Assembly: GCA_021464415.1 (NCBI GenBank)
Contig: CM038466.1
Span: 50,219,356-50,283,355 of the forward strand
Direction: 5' to 3'
Length of the DNA stretch: 64,000 nt
Origin: Lonicera japonica
Lineage: Eukaryota; Streptophyta; Magnoliopsida; Dipsacales; Caprifoliaceae
Part shown: piece after piece, positions 35,689 through 46,109 of the stretch
Layout: every line of letters starts with the position of its first letter
Position numbering within the stretch: the first letter of the stretch is position 1
Position numbers and translations under genes: made by a program
Notes under the pieces: generated by a model
What the model saw: the letters and a program-made list of their open reading frames with translations, nothing else
What the model was told of the DNA's origin: nothing
Databases searched by the model: none

Positions 35689-35830
35689 ACTCTCCTTGGC
35701 CAAGTACTTACCGAGGTATATCGAGTGACGAGAACACTCACGTACCCGGGATGTATATCAAAAGGTCCTTACACGTACCTGCGCTCTTGAGGTATATTGT
35801 AAGACCTACCAAATAGGAGGGAGCCTTAAA
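35689..35830 (+). other. conserved leader module of family B copy 2
   Basis: From CTCTCCTTGGCCAAGTAC to AGGAGGGAGCCTTAAACC, with three GTATATC-centred imperfect repeats and the GAGTG..CACTC inverted repeat. It is closely matched in element A (17025-17160) and family B copy 1 (160-290), although the flanking leader sequence is much less conserved between A and B. Confidence 0.65.
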
Positions 35831-36348
35831 CCTTACCCTCTTCAGCCACGCTTGCATATAGGGGAGGCAGCTTAGAACACAAAGATTTTCTGCATTGTTT
35901 TTATGACCGACAGTCGTGAGAATCTAGTGTGCGAAAGCCCTGATTCCATGAACAAAGCGACTCATGAGGAGAGATCTTCCCGTGTTTTCAAATGATTTTT
36001 CAGAAAGCTCTTTTTAAAATGATTTTCCAAAACTATAGACGGTCAGGGAACCCATGGAATTCCATTCCTACCCTACCGCTATATGGGGCTCTCAAGTTGT
36101 CGCCGTTGGTCTGCTTTTGATCTCACCTAAAGAAAAACTTTTTGTGTGTTTAGCGTCGTCTCGATCGATGTATTTCTGGGAATCTGGCAAGTATTAAAAG
36201 TTCATATTTTCTTTTGTTTCCGGGAAATATTCTATACACATCGGGATTTGTCCTTTTCTCCTTCCGAAGACTTATATTCGATCTGGCTTCCATTTGGGCC
36301 GGAAGAGATAGCACTGGTAGATTGGTTCGACCGGATACGCCAGCTGAT

Positions 36349-38063
36349 ATGGAACAACAACCGCCACAAACTTCGAATAGGGTCGCTGGAAACTCTTTCA
36401 CTGCAGTGGATTTGCCACCAGGTCCTTCCTACCAAAATCAAGGGGTGTCTCAGCAGAATATTAATCGGGGAATGCCACCAGGGCATACTTCTGTGGATCC
36501 AACAAACACTGTATTAGGGTCAGCCACTATAACCATACCAACCCCGGAAGAGATGTACCGAATGCTTGGGGACATTAGCAAGAGCCTAGCATTGCTAGTA
36601 GATGATCAACGAACCACCAAGGCTCGGCTGGAGGAGATAGACAGAGGTCGACGGGTTATGAATGAGCCAACAAAAGGGACACCGCCTGCACCACCTATGC
36701 CTCCATCTATTCATGGTCAACCAATTGTGAATGAGCCAATAAAAGAGGCTCCACTTGTACCACCCGCGCCACTATCTGTTCACTCCGATATTCCAACTCC
36801 TATTGAACCACATACTCCACATAGGCGACCTGATCTAATTGAGAATTGGCTACACCAAGAAGTTCCACCTGAAGCATCCCAACATGCTCAACAATGGCAA
36901 CCACCACATCATTCTTATCATGATCCATACTACGACCCTATTCCGCATCCGGTGAGTATGCAGGGTGATGCCATTCTTCCACAAGAGGTGATTTCGGAAA
37001 GGAATAAGGCTTTAGATGAGCTTAAGGAACAATTGAAAGCCTTAACCCAGAAGGTAGCCGAGGGATCAAACGACCTGACACAGCTCCAGAGCTATAATCT
37101 ATACCCAGAAGCCCATTATCCTGTTGGGTTTAAGATGCCTGCAATAGAGAAATTCAAAGGAACAACGCCACCAGAGTTGCACTTAAAATCCTATGTACGG
37201 GCGATGAAGATCTACGATATAGGTGAGGCTGAGTTAGCTAACTCTTTTCATTTAACTCTAGCCGGTCCAGCCCAAAGTTGGTTCCTGGGATTAGAGAAAC
37301 ATCGGGTGCAGTCATGGACCAGTATTGTGAACGAGTTCATTGCCCAATACAAGACGAACGAGGAATTAAAGATCACTCGCAAACATCTTGAAATGGAAAA
37401 ACAAAAGGATGATGAAAATTTGAGTGAATTTGTCATAAGGTGGAGGGCACTCGCTGCACAAATGGTGGAACGGATGGATGAAGAGGAGCAATTGGGAATG
37501 ATCGTCAAGAATCTGAAAGTAGAAATTCGAAATAAGATGGGTCACCAATTCTTTGGCCGTTTCAAAGCCTTGTTGCATGTGGGAAATGAGATAGAAGAAG
37601 AATTGGCTAAACAAGCTGAAGTAAAAAGTTCAAGTGCACAGTACAAGAAATCTTCAACCCCGGCTGCGAACCAGATTTCGACATACAACCCTTTTGTTCA
37701 GAGCAATATTGACTATTCTGCCAATCCTTTCACCAGAGTCACCAATATTTCTCCTTCGGGATACCAGGATTACAGCAATAATAGGGGGGTTAACCGAGTC
37801 AGACACATGAAAAGGAATTTCTCCCAACTGCCAGGTCCATTAAGCAAAGTATACAAGGAATTGAAAGATGTAGGAATGATCTATCCGATGAACCCACGGC
37901 CGATACCCAATCCAGTTCCCACTAATTAGAACCTTAATGAAACATGCGAATACCATCAGAATATGGGACACACGACCGACAATTGTATGGCTCTTCGGCA
38001 TGCTATTCAGGACCTTATCCAAGCAGGAAAGATAGCAGACCCGTCTCCTCAAAACCATCAGTA
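36349..38063 (+). pseudogene. gag of family B copy 2, one internal TAG before the zinc finger
   Basis: The frame is open from 36214, but ATG 36349 (MEQQPPQTSN) is the likelier start. The N-terminal part is Pro-rich. A coiled-coil-like ERNKALDELKEQLKALTQKV precedes the capsid: FHLTLAGPAQSWFLGLEKH, FIAQYKTNEELKITRKHLEM and EFVIRWRALAAQM. The frame stops at TAG 37927, then continues in frame into the zinc finger NETCEYHQNMGHTTDNC and ends at TAA 38061. Apart from that TAG there is no stop or frameshift in about 570 codons. In element A the stop 15278 occupies the same aligned position, five residues before the first zinc-binding Cys. Either shared readthrough design or coincident decay. Confidence 0.85.
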
Positions 38064-38149
38064 ATTGAAGATTGGTAGCTAGAAATTGAAGATTTGTAAC
38101 CAGTGATGGAAAATTGATTGAAGTTTTTCTCACTTGTCATTTGTGATCA

Positions 38150-38260
38150 TGAACTACGAAGACCTGAGCCCCATATTGGATTATTTTTTGGAATGTTAGG
38201 ACATTGGGGAACGTAGGCAACCTGAGAAGTGACATCAGGCCCGGTCTATTCTAATAAAAC
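38150..38260 (+). other. conserved post-integrase block (family B copy 2)
   Basis: GAACTACGAAGACCTGAGCC, then GGAACGTAGGCAACCTGAG and AAGTGACATCAGGCCCGGT, matching 9757-9850 of element A in element sense. In this copy it follows gag almost directly, so it survived the loss of pol. Confidence 0.55.
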
Positions 38261-40960
38261 AATCTCTTTCACCTGGTAGAATGTTTCATTTAAAGGCACC
38301 AGTCAATTCGAGGAGCAATGAAGGATTGGTAAAGAAGAAATCATATGGTAAGGTGTGGAGAAAAGGACAAATCTCGATAAAGATCTCGAACAAATTTATT
38401 TTAAGATTTCTCTCAATTGAAACAAAACAAAATATGAATTACCCTTTTTTAATTGCCAGATTTTCGGAAAGAACGATCTTTGCATTTGCATTTGCATGGG
38501 TCTGGGGGTAAATTGCGCATAAAGTATGTTATATAATAACCAACACTTTCATGAATAAAATGCACATTACAAAGCACTAACATTTTCATGAAATAATATA
38601 TAAAAATGAGCTTCAAAACACCCATACTACATAAATATAATGATCCCAAGGGATTTTTTTCAAAAGAGAAACCTGACACCTAAAGGGTACGGGGGCAGTA
38701 TGAATTACTCTTGAGACAGAAGAACCCGATGAAGATACTTGAGCTACAAGGTTTCGAGTAAGATTGAGACTCCGAAGGAGATTGCAAAAGAGGTGGTGGA
38801 TCACTTTAAATATGCATTGGAAAAGAAGGCTTCAAGTAAGATTAAAGCTCTGAGTAAAGTTACAACAGGGGATAAGGACCGCTCTAAGGTTTATGGGGGA
38901 AGATTCCAAGGTTGATACTTCGATGGATCAATATCCAAACTTCGAATACGACTGAAAAATGGGGTAAGGACAATTCTAAATATGGAGTGGAAGACCCAAT
39001 GCAATGCGGATACTTTGATTGAATGGCATCTTCAAAGACTCATCTCACATTATTATCCAAAGGCGGACACTTTGATGAAATAGTATCTCTAGAAGGCTTG
39101 TCTTTCATCCTCATACGGACAGTTGGCACAGGCAACAACAACTGATCCATCCCAGACTAATGAAACCAAAGATGCATTGAATGAAGCTAGATCGCATGGA
39201 GAAGTTCGCGTTGAAGTGGAATGAAGACCGGTCATGCAAAGATATCCTTAGTCATCATTATCTCTCATTAGCCTTGCGAAATGAATGAATCATAGTCATC
39301 AAGATGCGGAATAACCTAATCAAAGCAGAATATGTCGCACGGATGAAGCTTCTCACCGAGGGTAGAAGTACATTCCATGATTCAGTGGTAATTTGGAGAA
39401 GATCCAGCGTCGGTTGAACTCTAAGATGGGGCGCCTGTGTTATTTTCGTAAGAAAATTGGGGTATTTTAAACTGGGGGGTGATATTAAAATCTAAAAACT
39501 TTACAAAAACATTTTCATAAATCAAAATTGCGCAAAAAGCCACCAGACCCACCACATTGCATGCATGTCTCATGTTTTCTGGCATAAACGACATATTCAC
39601 ATAATTTTCTCTAAACGAGAAATTTGAATTGAAACGTACCCATACGCGTCGGCGAATCTTGTGTGCCAAATGCTCCATTGTACACCACGAATGACCTTCC
39701 AATAAAGGCCAAAGGCTATCTGGTGATACATCAACCTTTATCAGATCCGTTTAAACCCCAGGGGGTCTCTCAAAATCCACACATACCCATTCGTCATCAA
39801 GGAAGGCGTTCATACAGAAACGGTCGTGGCTGATGATCATCATGAAATACATGACCAACTGGATTGCCGAAAAGTAAGTATGTGAGCAAGAAAAAGATAT
39901 GCTATGAAGAGAATGAAAAGTTTGAAAGTTCAAATGGAAAAAAGATGTCATTTTGTTGCCCAGCTCACTTTGTCGTTTGGGCACTTGTTGTATGACAAGT
40001 TCCTTGTCACACAACAAGTGGGGGGTAATCCCAAACAACAAAACCAACAAAGTTTTGACAAAATTTTTGCAAAATTGACTTCTTGGACGTCTGAAAGACT
40101 TTCTGGTTAGTTTTCTAAGATAAACAGACTGAGAATCACTAACACACGCACGACGAAGTAAGATACAAAGCCCAAAAGCTGAATTTTGAGATTCTGTGGT
40201 GGAGCCGAGCTTTGAGGAATGATCAGTCCTAGACACAGTTTAAATCTGGCAAAAGAGGAATCGGGTACAAGAAAAAATTGAAATAGTAGAAAAGGGGAAA
40301 ATCCCGTTGGTCCAAGTGAGGAAAAAGTGAGAAAAACAGAAATGAAGGAAGAAAATCGACAGGGAGAGCCACACTAAGAGTGACAGCTGTGCCAAAAGGC
40401 GGAGGGCTACGTCTTAGGTGAGTAAGGCTCCTGTCTAAAAAAAAAAAAAAAGAAAAAAAAGAAAAAGAAAGAAAAAATCCGAAAGCCAAAACAATGGGCC
40501 GGATATTCTCAAAAATGAGGGAGCAATAAGGGCATCAAAAAACAGAAAATGATGCGGACCAGCACCTTCCTCTGATAAGCTAGAGGGTAACTGGAGAAGG
40601 AACTGAGATTTTCAGAAGAGCTTTATCCCCATGTTCAAAAAAAAAAAAAGTAAAGCCAGAGGGTAGAGTTGAAAACTGAGTCCACTACTACGCACGAAAG
40701 TCTGAGATTCAAAGAGAACCAACTCAATTTCTTGATGACAGAAGAAGAGTCAAACTGAGGGTAAGAACAGGTTTTGAAAAAGGCAACATTTGAACTTTCC
40801 ATATTCTCTCTAGCATAACTTTCTTGCCACAAGATGAGTAGGCATATATGATCAACGGCCAAGGATAAGAGAAAATATGGACACATATCCTCAAGAATAT
40901 GTCTCAGATTATGTGATGTGACATAAAGTTGATGGAATAATATGATTCTAAAGAAGACAC
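38261..40960. other. 3' non-coding region of family B copy 2
   Basis: No gene is supported. Short minus-strand open frames (for example 40236-39751) show no recognisable domain. Around 40360-40430 the sequence shares blocks with element A near 3650-3730, so the two families have collinear 3' regions. Purine runs (40436-40480, 40637-40650) break it up. No sign of the two antisense genes of element A. Confidence 0.45.
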
Positions 40961-40974
40961 CTATTGACAGAGTC

Positions 40975-42000
40975 AATCCTAACCTTAGACTGTGACAGCA
41001 AGACGGTGCGACAGGTGCCGCCCCAGCCGCTCTTAGCAGTCTTAACATCATCTCTTTTGGCTGTGTCAGCAAGTACGAAGTCTTATCGTGAAGACCTCTC
41101 GCTCTTGGCAGTCACTTATATGTCATACCTTCTGAGGGTGGCTAGGAGCGCCATTTCTTGGAAACCGTCATAAGGGAATATCTCCCGACGTTCAGCCTTA
41201 GACTATGTCAGCAAGACGGTGCGACAGGTGCCGACCCCGCCACTCTTGGCAATCGTAAACCAACCTTTCCAGGCTGTGCCAGCAAGATGGTGCGAGAGGT
41301 GCAGACCCCCCACTCTTGGCAGTCGCTAACATATCATACCTTCCATTCCCTTTTGAATACGTTCCATAGGGATTTTACAAGTCAGCCCAGATTGTGCCAG
41401 CAAGATGGTGCGAGAGGTGCAGACCCCCTACTCTTGGCAATCGTAAACCAACCTTTCCAGGCTGTGCCAGCAAGATGGTGCGAGAGGTGCAGACCCCCCA
41501 CTCTTGGCAGTCGCTAACATATCATACCTTTCATTCCCTTTTGAATGCGTTCCATGGGAATTTACAAGTCAGCCCAGATTGTCTCAGCAAGATGACGTCC
41601 TATCGCGAGGACCAATCACTCTTGGCAATCTTAACTCAACCCTTTCAGGCTGTGCCAGCAAGATGGTGCGAAAGGTGCAGACCCCCCACTCTTGGCAGTT
41701 GCTAATATGACATTCCTTCTGAGGGTGGCTAGGAGTGCCATTTCTTAGAAAACTATCATAAAGGAATATCTCCTGATAGACAACCTCGGTTATGCCAGCA
41801 AGATGGTGTGATAGGTGCCGACCCAACCACTCTTGGTAACCAATAACGTCCTCCCCAAAAGTTAGGGAGTTTCATCACATTCTCCATGAGATCAGGGAGT
41901 TTTACTACATGGTTATGCCAGCAAGATAATGCGATAGGAGCAAACCCCGCTACTCTTGGTAACCACTTCTTCCCCAAAAGATTGGGAAGCTTTATCACGA
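40975..42000. repeat. 3' tandem repeats of family B copy 2
   Basis: About ten copies of a block reading roughly TGTGCCAGCAAGATGGTGCG followed by AGAGGTGCAGACCCCCC and ACTCTTGG, spaced alternately by about 70 and 117 bp. This gives a higher-order unit near 187 bp over 41280-41660. It is located just before the 3' LTR, as in element A and in Ogre elements generally, but unrelated in sequence to the A array. Confidence 0.85.
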
Positions 42001-42394
42001 CAAAGTCAAGAAGGTGTCATTCTGAAAGAATCTAAACTCCAAGAACTTTTTCAAATACATTTGCAAAGAACGAGAAGTGTTCTTGAGAATAGCCCGGTCA
42101 GAGGGTGAATGGTAAGATTGGTGCATCCCACAAGCTGAGTACAAACATCGATGAGCCTGAAAAATCTGGAGAAGAATTGAGATGGATTCCCTGAGGGTAG
42201 ACGAGAGAATATATTGATGTATCAGAGATAGCTTGGCCAAGAGGAAGGTCAACCGTGGATTACATTGCCCAAGGCACCACAAAATTCCCCCACCATGAGG
42301 GTACATTTCGATTCGCATATTTTCATGAATAAAATAACCGGTTGAGATTCACGCGAGAGTCGTGAATTGTTGTCTTCTTATTATCGTCCCAGAC

Positions 42395-42428
42395 TTCTTG
42401 CAAGCAAGAATCCCGGGACGAGAGGGTC
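42395..42428 (+). promoter_or_regulatory. candidate polypurine tract and hairpin of family B copy 2
   Basis: Hairpin TTCTTGC-AA-GCAAGAA (42395-42410), then GGGACGAGAGGGTC directly before the LTR at 42429. Same layout as element A at 2415-2447. Confidence 0.55.
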
Positions 42429-43519
42429 TGTGAACACCCCAATCCGCGACTCTCGCGTGAACCTAACAAGCATTCTGCATCAAGTCTTAAGTCGTCATGC
42501 ATACAAGAGACTGTTAGGAAAAACCCTGATTTTCGAGCGTGTTAGGAATTAATCGAAACCTTCCCTAGCCGCACGATTGGCTCCCCAACCGTACGGTTGG
42601 CACCTAGCCGCACGCCCCAGCCGCACGCCCTGCGGCTACCCTTTGCGGTTGGCCTCTTTTGGAGCGTTTTTGGCGAGATTTTTGCTATAAATAGGACCCT
42701 TGGGCTCTCATTTGGGGACATCAACACTCGATAGTGTTTTTAGCAATTAGAAACTCTGTCAAAATTATTAGAGAGTCATTTTAGAGAAATTCTAAGAGAG
42801 AACTTCTAGAGAGAGAAAATCTAGAAAGAGAAAGTTCTAGAGAGAGAAAGGAGCAATCAAGACAAGGTTCTTATTTCTTCTTCAAGCGCATCAGGTATAT
42901 TTTCTACAACCCTCCTTAATTTCAGTACTGCATTTAATTTCACTTTTAATACAGAAAATTAGATAACTTGCAAAGAAGTTCATTACTTTCAAAACAAATC
43001 CTTTCTAAGTTTTACAAGAAATCTAAAACTTGTTTTGACACGTTTTCAAAACAAACAAAAATACAAAAACAGTTTCCAAAAGAAAGGAACTACGAGACTC
43101 TGATTTCATTCTACGAATGAATACGTAGGTGCTCGCAAAGCTCGAGTCTGATTTCAAAATATTATTTTAAACTAAATTTATCCGGAAAGGACTATTCTGA
43201 AAACCATTCGAACTACTTGCAAGATATCTAAAATAGGAATTAAATACATGATCCATTAAGAGATCGAAAGGGCGAATTGGGTGCCTAACACCTTCCCAAT
43301 TCGTAACGTAGTTCCCGAACCCTAGCAACGTAAATTTTCAAAATAATTCTCTGGTTTCAAACGTATGAAAGATAATTCGTTTTCGAATTGTCCTTCGTAC
43401 GATCTTTTGTTTGTTTTCTCGTAAAACAAACTGGCGACTCTACAAAACACGTTTTTCAAATAAAACCGAGAACGAGGACTCTTTTCTCCTATCTCAGGTC
43501 GCGGGTCCGGATTCTCACA
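42429..43519 (+). repeat. 3' LTR of family B copy 2
   Basis: Matches 34042-35314 except for a deletion of about 200 bp of the palindrome array, apparently between two ACCTT repeats, and a small gain of AGCCGCACGCCC units. One perfect CCAACCGTACGGTTGG remains (42585-42600). TATA near 42687-42694. Confidence 0.93.
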
Positions 43520-44099
43520 GAGTCGCCAATATGTTTTCTGGGAAAACAGACAAAAGTGTGTTTTTGTACCCTTTTGGGGTAGAATGTTGTCTGCGCAACT
43601 AGTCATTCTACGAATGAATACGTAGGCGCTCGCAAAGCTCGAGTATGATTTTAAAATATTGTTTTAAACTAAATTTATCCGGAAAGGACTATTCTGAAAA
43701 CCATTCGAACTACTTGCAAGATATCTAAAATAGGAATTAAATACATGATCCATTAAGAGACCGAAAGGGCGAATTGGGTGCCTAACACCTTCCCAATTCG
43801 TAACGTAGTTCCCGAACCCTAGCAAAGTAAATTTTCAAAATAATTCTCTGGTTTCAAACGTATGAAAGATAATTCGTTTTCGAATTGTCCTTCGTACGAT
43901 CTTTTGTTTGTTTTCTCGTAAAACAAACTGGCGACTCTACAAAACACGTTTTTCAAATAAAACCGAGAACGAGGACTCTTTTCTCCTATCTCGGGTCGCG
44001 GGTCCGGATTCTCACAGAGTCGCCAATACGTTTTCTGGGAAAACAGACAAAAGTGTGTTTTTGTACCCTTTTGGGGTACAATGTTGTCTGCGCAACTAG
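43106..44099. repeat. 497-bp tandem duplication across the element B / LTR F border
   Basis: Copies 43106-43602 and 43603-44099 have the same length and differ at roughly ten positions by eye. Each copy contains the last 414 bp of the B LTR, the GAGTC target duplication and the first 78 bp of the right LTR F flank. The duplication therefore postdates the insertion of B. Confidence 0.92.
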
Positions 44100-45455
44100 A
44101 GTAAGTTCGGGAACTATGTTACGACGTCGGAAGGTATTAGGCACCTATGTCGCCCTTTTGGCTTCTAAATGGACATGCTCGTTTTCATTTTTTAACGCTC
44201 TTATCTACTATTTTAAGGCCTAAATACGCGTACACATTAGTTTTATTAACATGCGGGAGAATGGCACAGATTTTGATGCAAACAAAAAAAACACATAAGA
44301 CCAATTGGACATCATGATAGACCGATCGGTCATCGCCGGAGACTGATCGGGCAACCCGGACAGTATGCTAATTTTGGTGTTTTTTGGTCCAAGGAAGCAC
44401 GCGAAGGTTGGTATGAAGTTAAATTAAGCATATATTAATGTATTTATAATTATATCTTAGTCTAAAATCCGTTTATGCTATCTTACACAATCTGACTTAA
44501 TCTATTTCGGATCAAACAACACGCAAGCAGCGTACAATATTCTCAGCAATTTATATACAATATAACAAGCAAACAACAAATTAATACTGATTCAAATAAA
44601 TTAATATAATATCGTATTTCTAAAGAGAAAGTTTTTTTTTGTTTCGATTGATATTGAAAAGGTATTATAATTAGTAACTAGTCTAAGAATTTTAAATACA
44701 TCGTTTTTACAACGTATTTCTATCTTTAGATCTAGTTCCTAACTATCTAGGTATGATTTCAAGCATTTGCTCTCTCTCGAGTATGTCCAGGCTCCGGTGG
44801 CTCTTCTGCTCTTCTTCAGGCTCTTCTTCCGCGCTCTGCCCTTATTCGGGGGACTCTCCCTTTTTCCCCCTTGCCAATTCTAACTGATATATGAGACATT
44901 GTTCATGTTCTGTCTAAGAATGATTGGGATGCTCAAATGACTGACTTGTTCCCATGTTAGACCGATTAGAGAATAATAAAGACCGATTTGTTTTCTATAA
45001 AGACCGATCGGTCATTGATTTGAACTTGCCAAAAACCGACTCAACCTTCCAAAGACCGAATTGGTACAACTTAAGATTGACCCGTTGGAGCCACAAACCG
45101 ATTGATTAGCCTCGAAGACCGATCGGTCTCTCTGACAACCGATTAGGCCCCTTCAAAAATCGATTGGGCATGAGTAAGGCCGATGGGTCTGTTGTGATTT
45201 CTAGCAGTCATTACTGACTTTCCTTGGATTTTGACCTTTTCAGTCCATTAGCATCTGATCTTTCGATCCTTGAACTCAAATACGACTTCTTGGTGCCATT
45301 GGATTCTTTATTTGGTTTTGTCTAAGACCAGCGCTTGACTTTTGGTGTCTTCTGAGTCTTCTTATATTTTGCTGGATAGTGAACAACCTCTGATTCTGTT
45401 TTGTTGGAGTGTAATCCGCCCTTTATTCCAAGGGTCGCAAAATGGGGTGTCTACA

Positions 45456-46109
45456 CACGTAACTAGGCTTGATCATCCTGTCCAATTCCCGATCTAGGCA
45501 TAAGGGAAGTTCTGTAGTTTTGGTCACCAGATAATGGCATACGCTTTACGCAATGATTCCTCACACGAAAGAGTTCCCTAGGAATCTGAATGTCTAACAA
45601 CATCATGCCAATCGAATTAGAACTAGTCGTCACATATCTTCTCATAACTACAGATCTACTTACTCAGGCATGACTGTAACAATCAGGGATAAAAAGTATA
45701 GCCACATACTAGGTTCATCCCCCCAACAGAACCAAATAGAAGACAATGGGACAAACACGGGGAATTCCCTTAATGGCCACTTTTCTGTAAGTATGCCATG
45801 TTCTAACTTCTGCCAGCGACAGTGAACTAATGACTTACAAACTAGTCAACTGTTGGCTGGCATTTGACTATAATATAATCCAATAGTCGCGTGTTGCTCA
45901 TCTACTGAAACAACCAATCCCGAGTATAAGGCGCAAATATGAAACAAACGAAAGAAGAGCCATGGATTGAATTAGTTACCAAGGGAGGTCTAATTCACAT
46001 AAAACAAGAACTCTGTGAACAGATGTAGCCAAGACAAGCCAACATCTCAATTCATAATTCTCCCATTTTCCAAGTGGTATAACAGTAAGAATACCTATCG
46101 CATGAAAAT
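45456..46109. other. unassigned non-coding segment
   Basis: Between LTR F and LTR H. A minus-strand 60-codon frame (45645-45463) has a protein-like composition, but I cannot place it in a family. It may be part of the internal region of the element whose 5' LTR is at 48780. Otherwise nothing is visible. Confidence 0.25.

Larger units (their letters stand above)
34042..43519 (+). mobile_element. Tat/Ogre family B copy 2, gag-only, non-autonomous
   Basis: A 9.5-kb plus-strand element bounded by LTRs 34042-35314 and 42429-43519, with a perfect 5-bp target duplication GAGTC (34037-34041 and 43520-43524). It has a primer site, the leader module and a long gag ending in the zinc finger, then passes straight to the post-integrase conserved block and the 3' tandem repeats. 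Protease, RT, RNase H and integrase are absent. It would need proteins from a related element. Confidence 0.9.
33973..45455 (-). repeat. LTR of Tat family F, split by family B copy 2
   Basis: Pieces 33973-34041 and 43525-45455. It starts TGTGAGAATA and ends TGTCTACA on the plus strand, the same termini as LTR A, so it is minus-oriented. Across the insertion it carries the hairpin CGTTTTC..GAAAACG, the TGGCGACT motif and, at 44104-44166, the conserved stem-loop. It has three perfect GACCGATCGGTC palindromes (44320-44331, 45002-45013, 45117-45128) plus many half-sites between 44945 and 45185. The 497-bp duplication inflates its apparent length. Confidence 0.75.

Noticed and set aside
36214..36348. 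Upstream in-frame start (MFPGN...) for family B gag
   Set aside because: The extra 45 residues look like leader translation; the ATG at 36349 gives a more gag-like N-terminus.
41158..41826. Plus and minus frames with repeated RWCERCRPPTLG-like peptides
   Set aside because: Produced by the 3' tandem repeats of family B.
45463..45645. Minus-strand 60-codon frame with protein-like composition
   Set aside because: I could not place it in any family and it lacks support from splice sites or neighbours; noted only as unassigned DNA.
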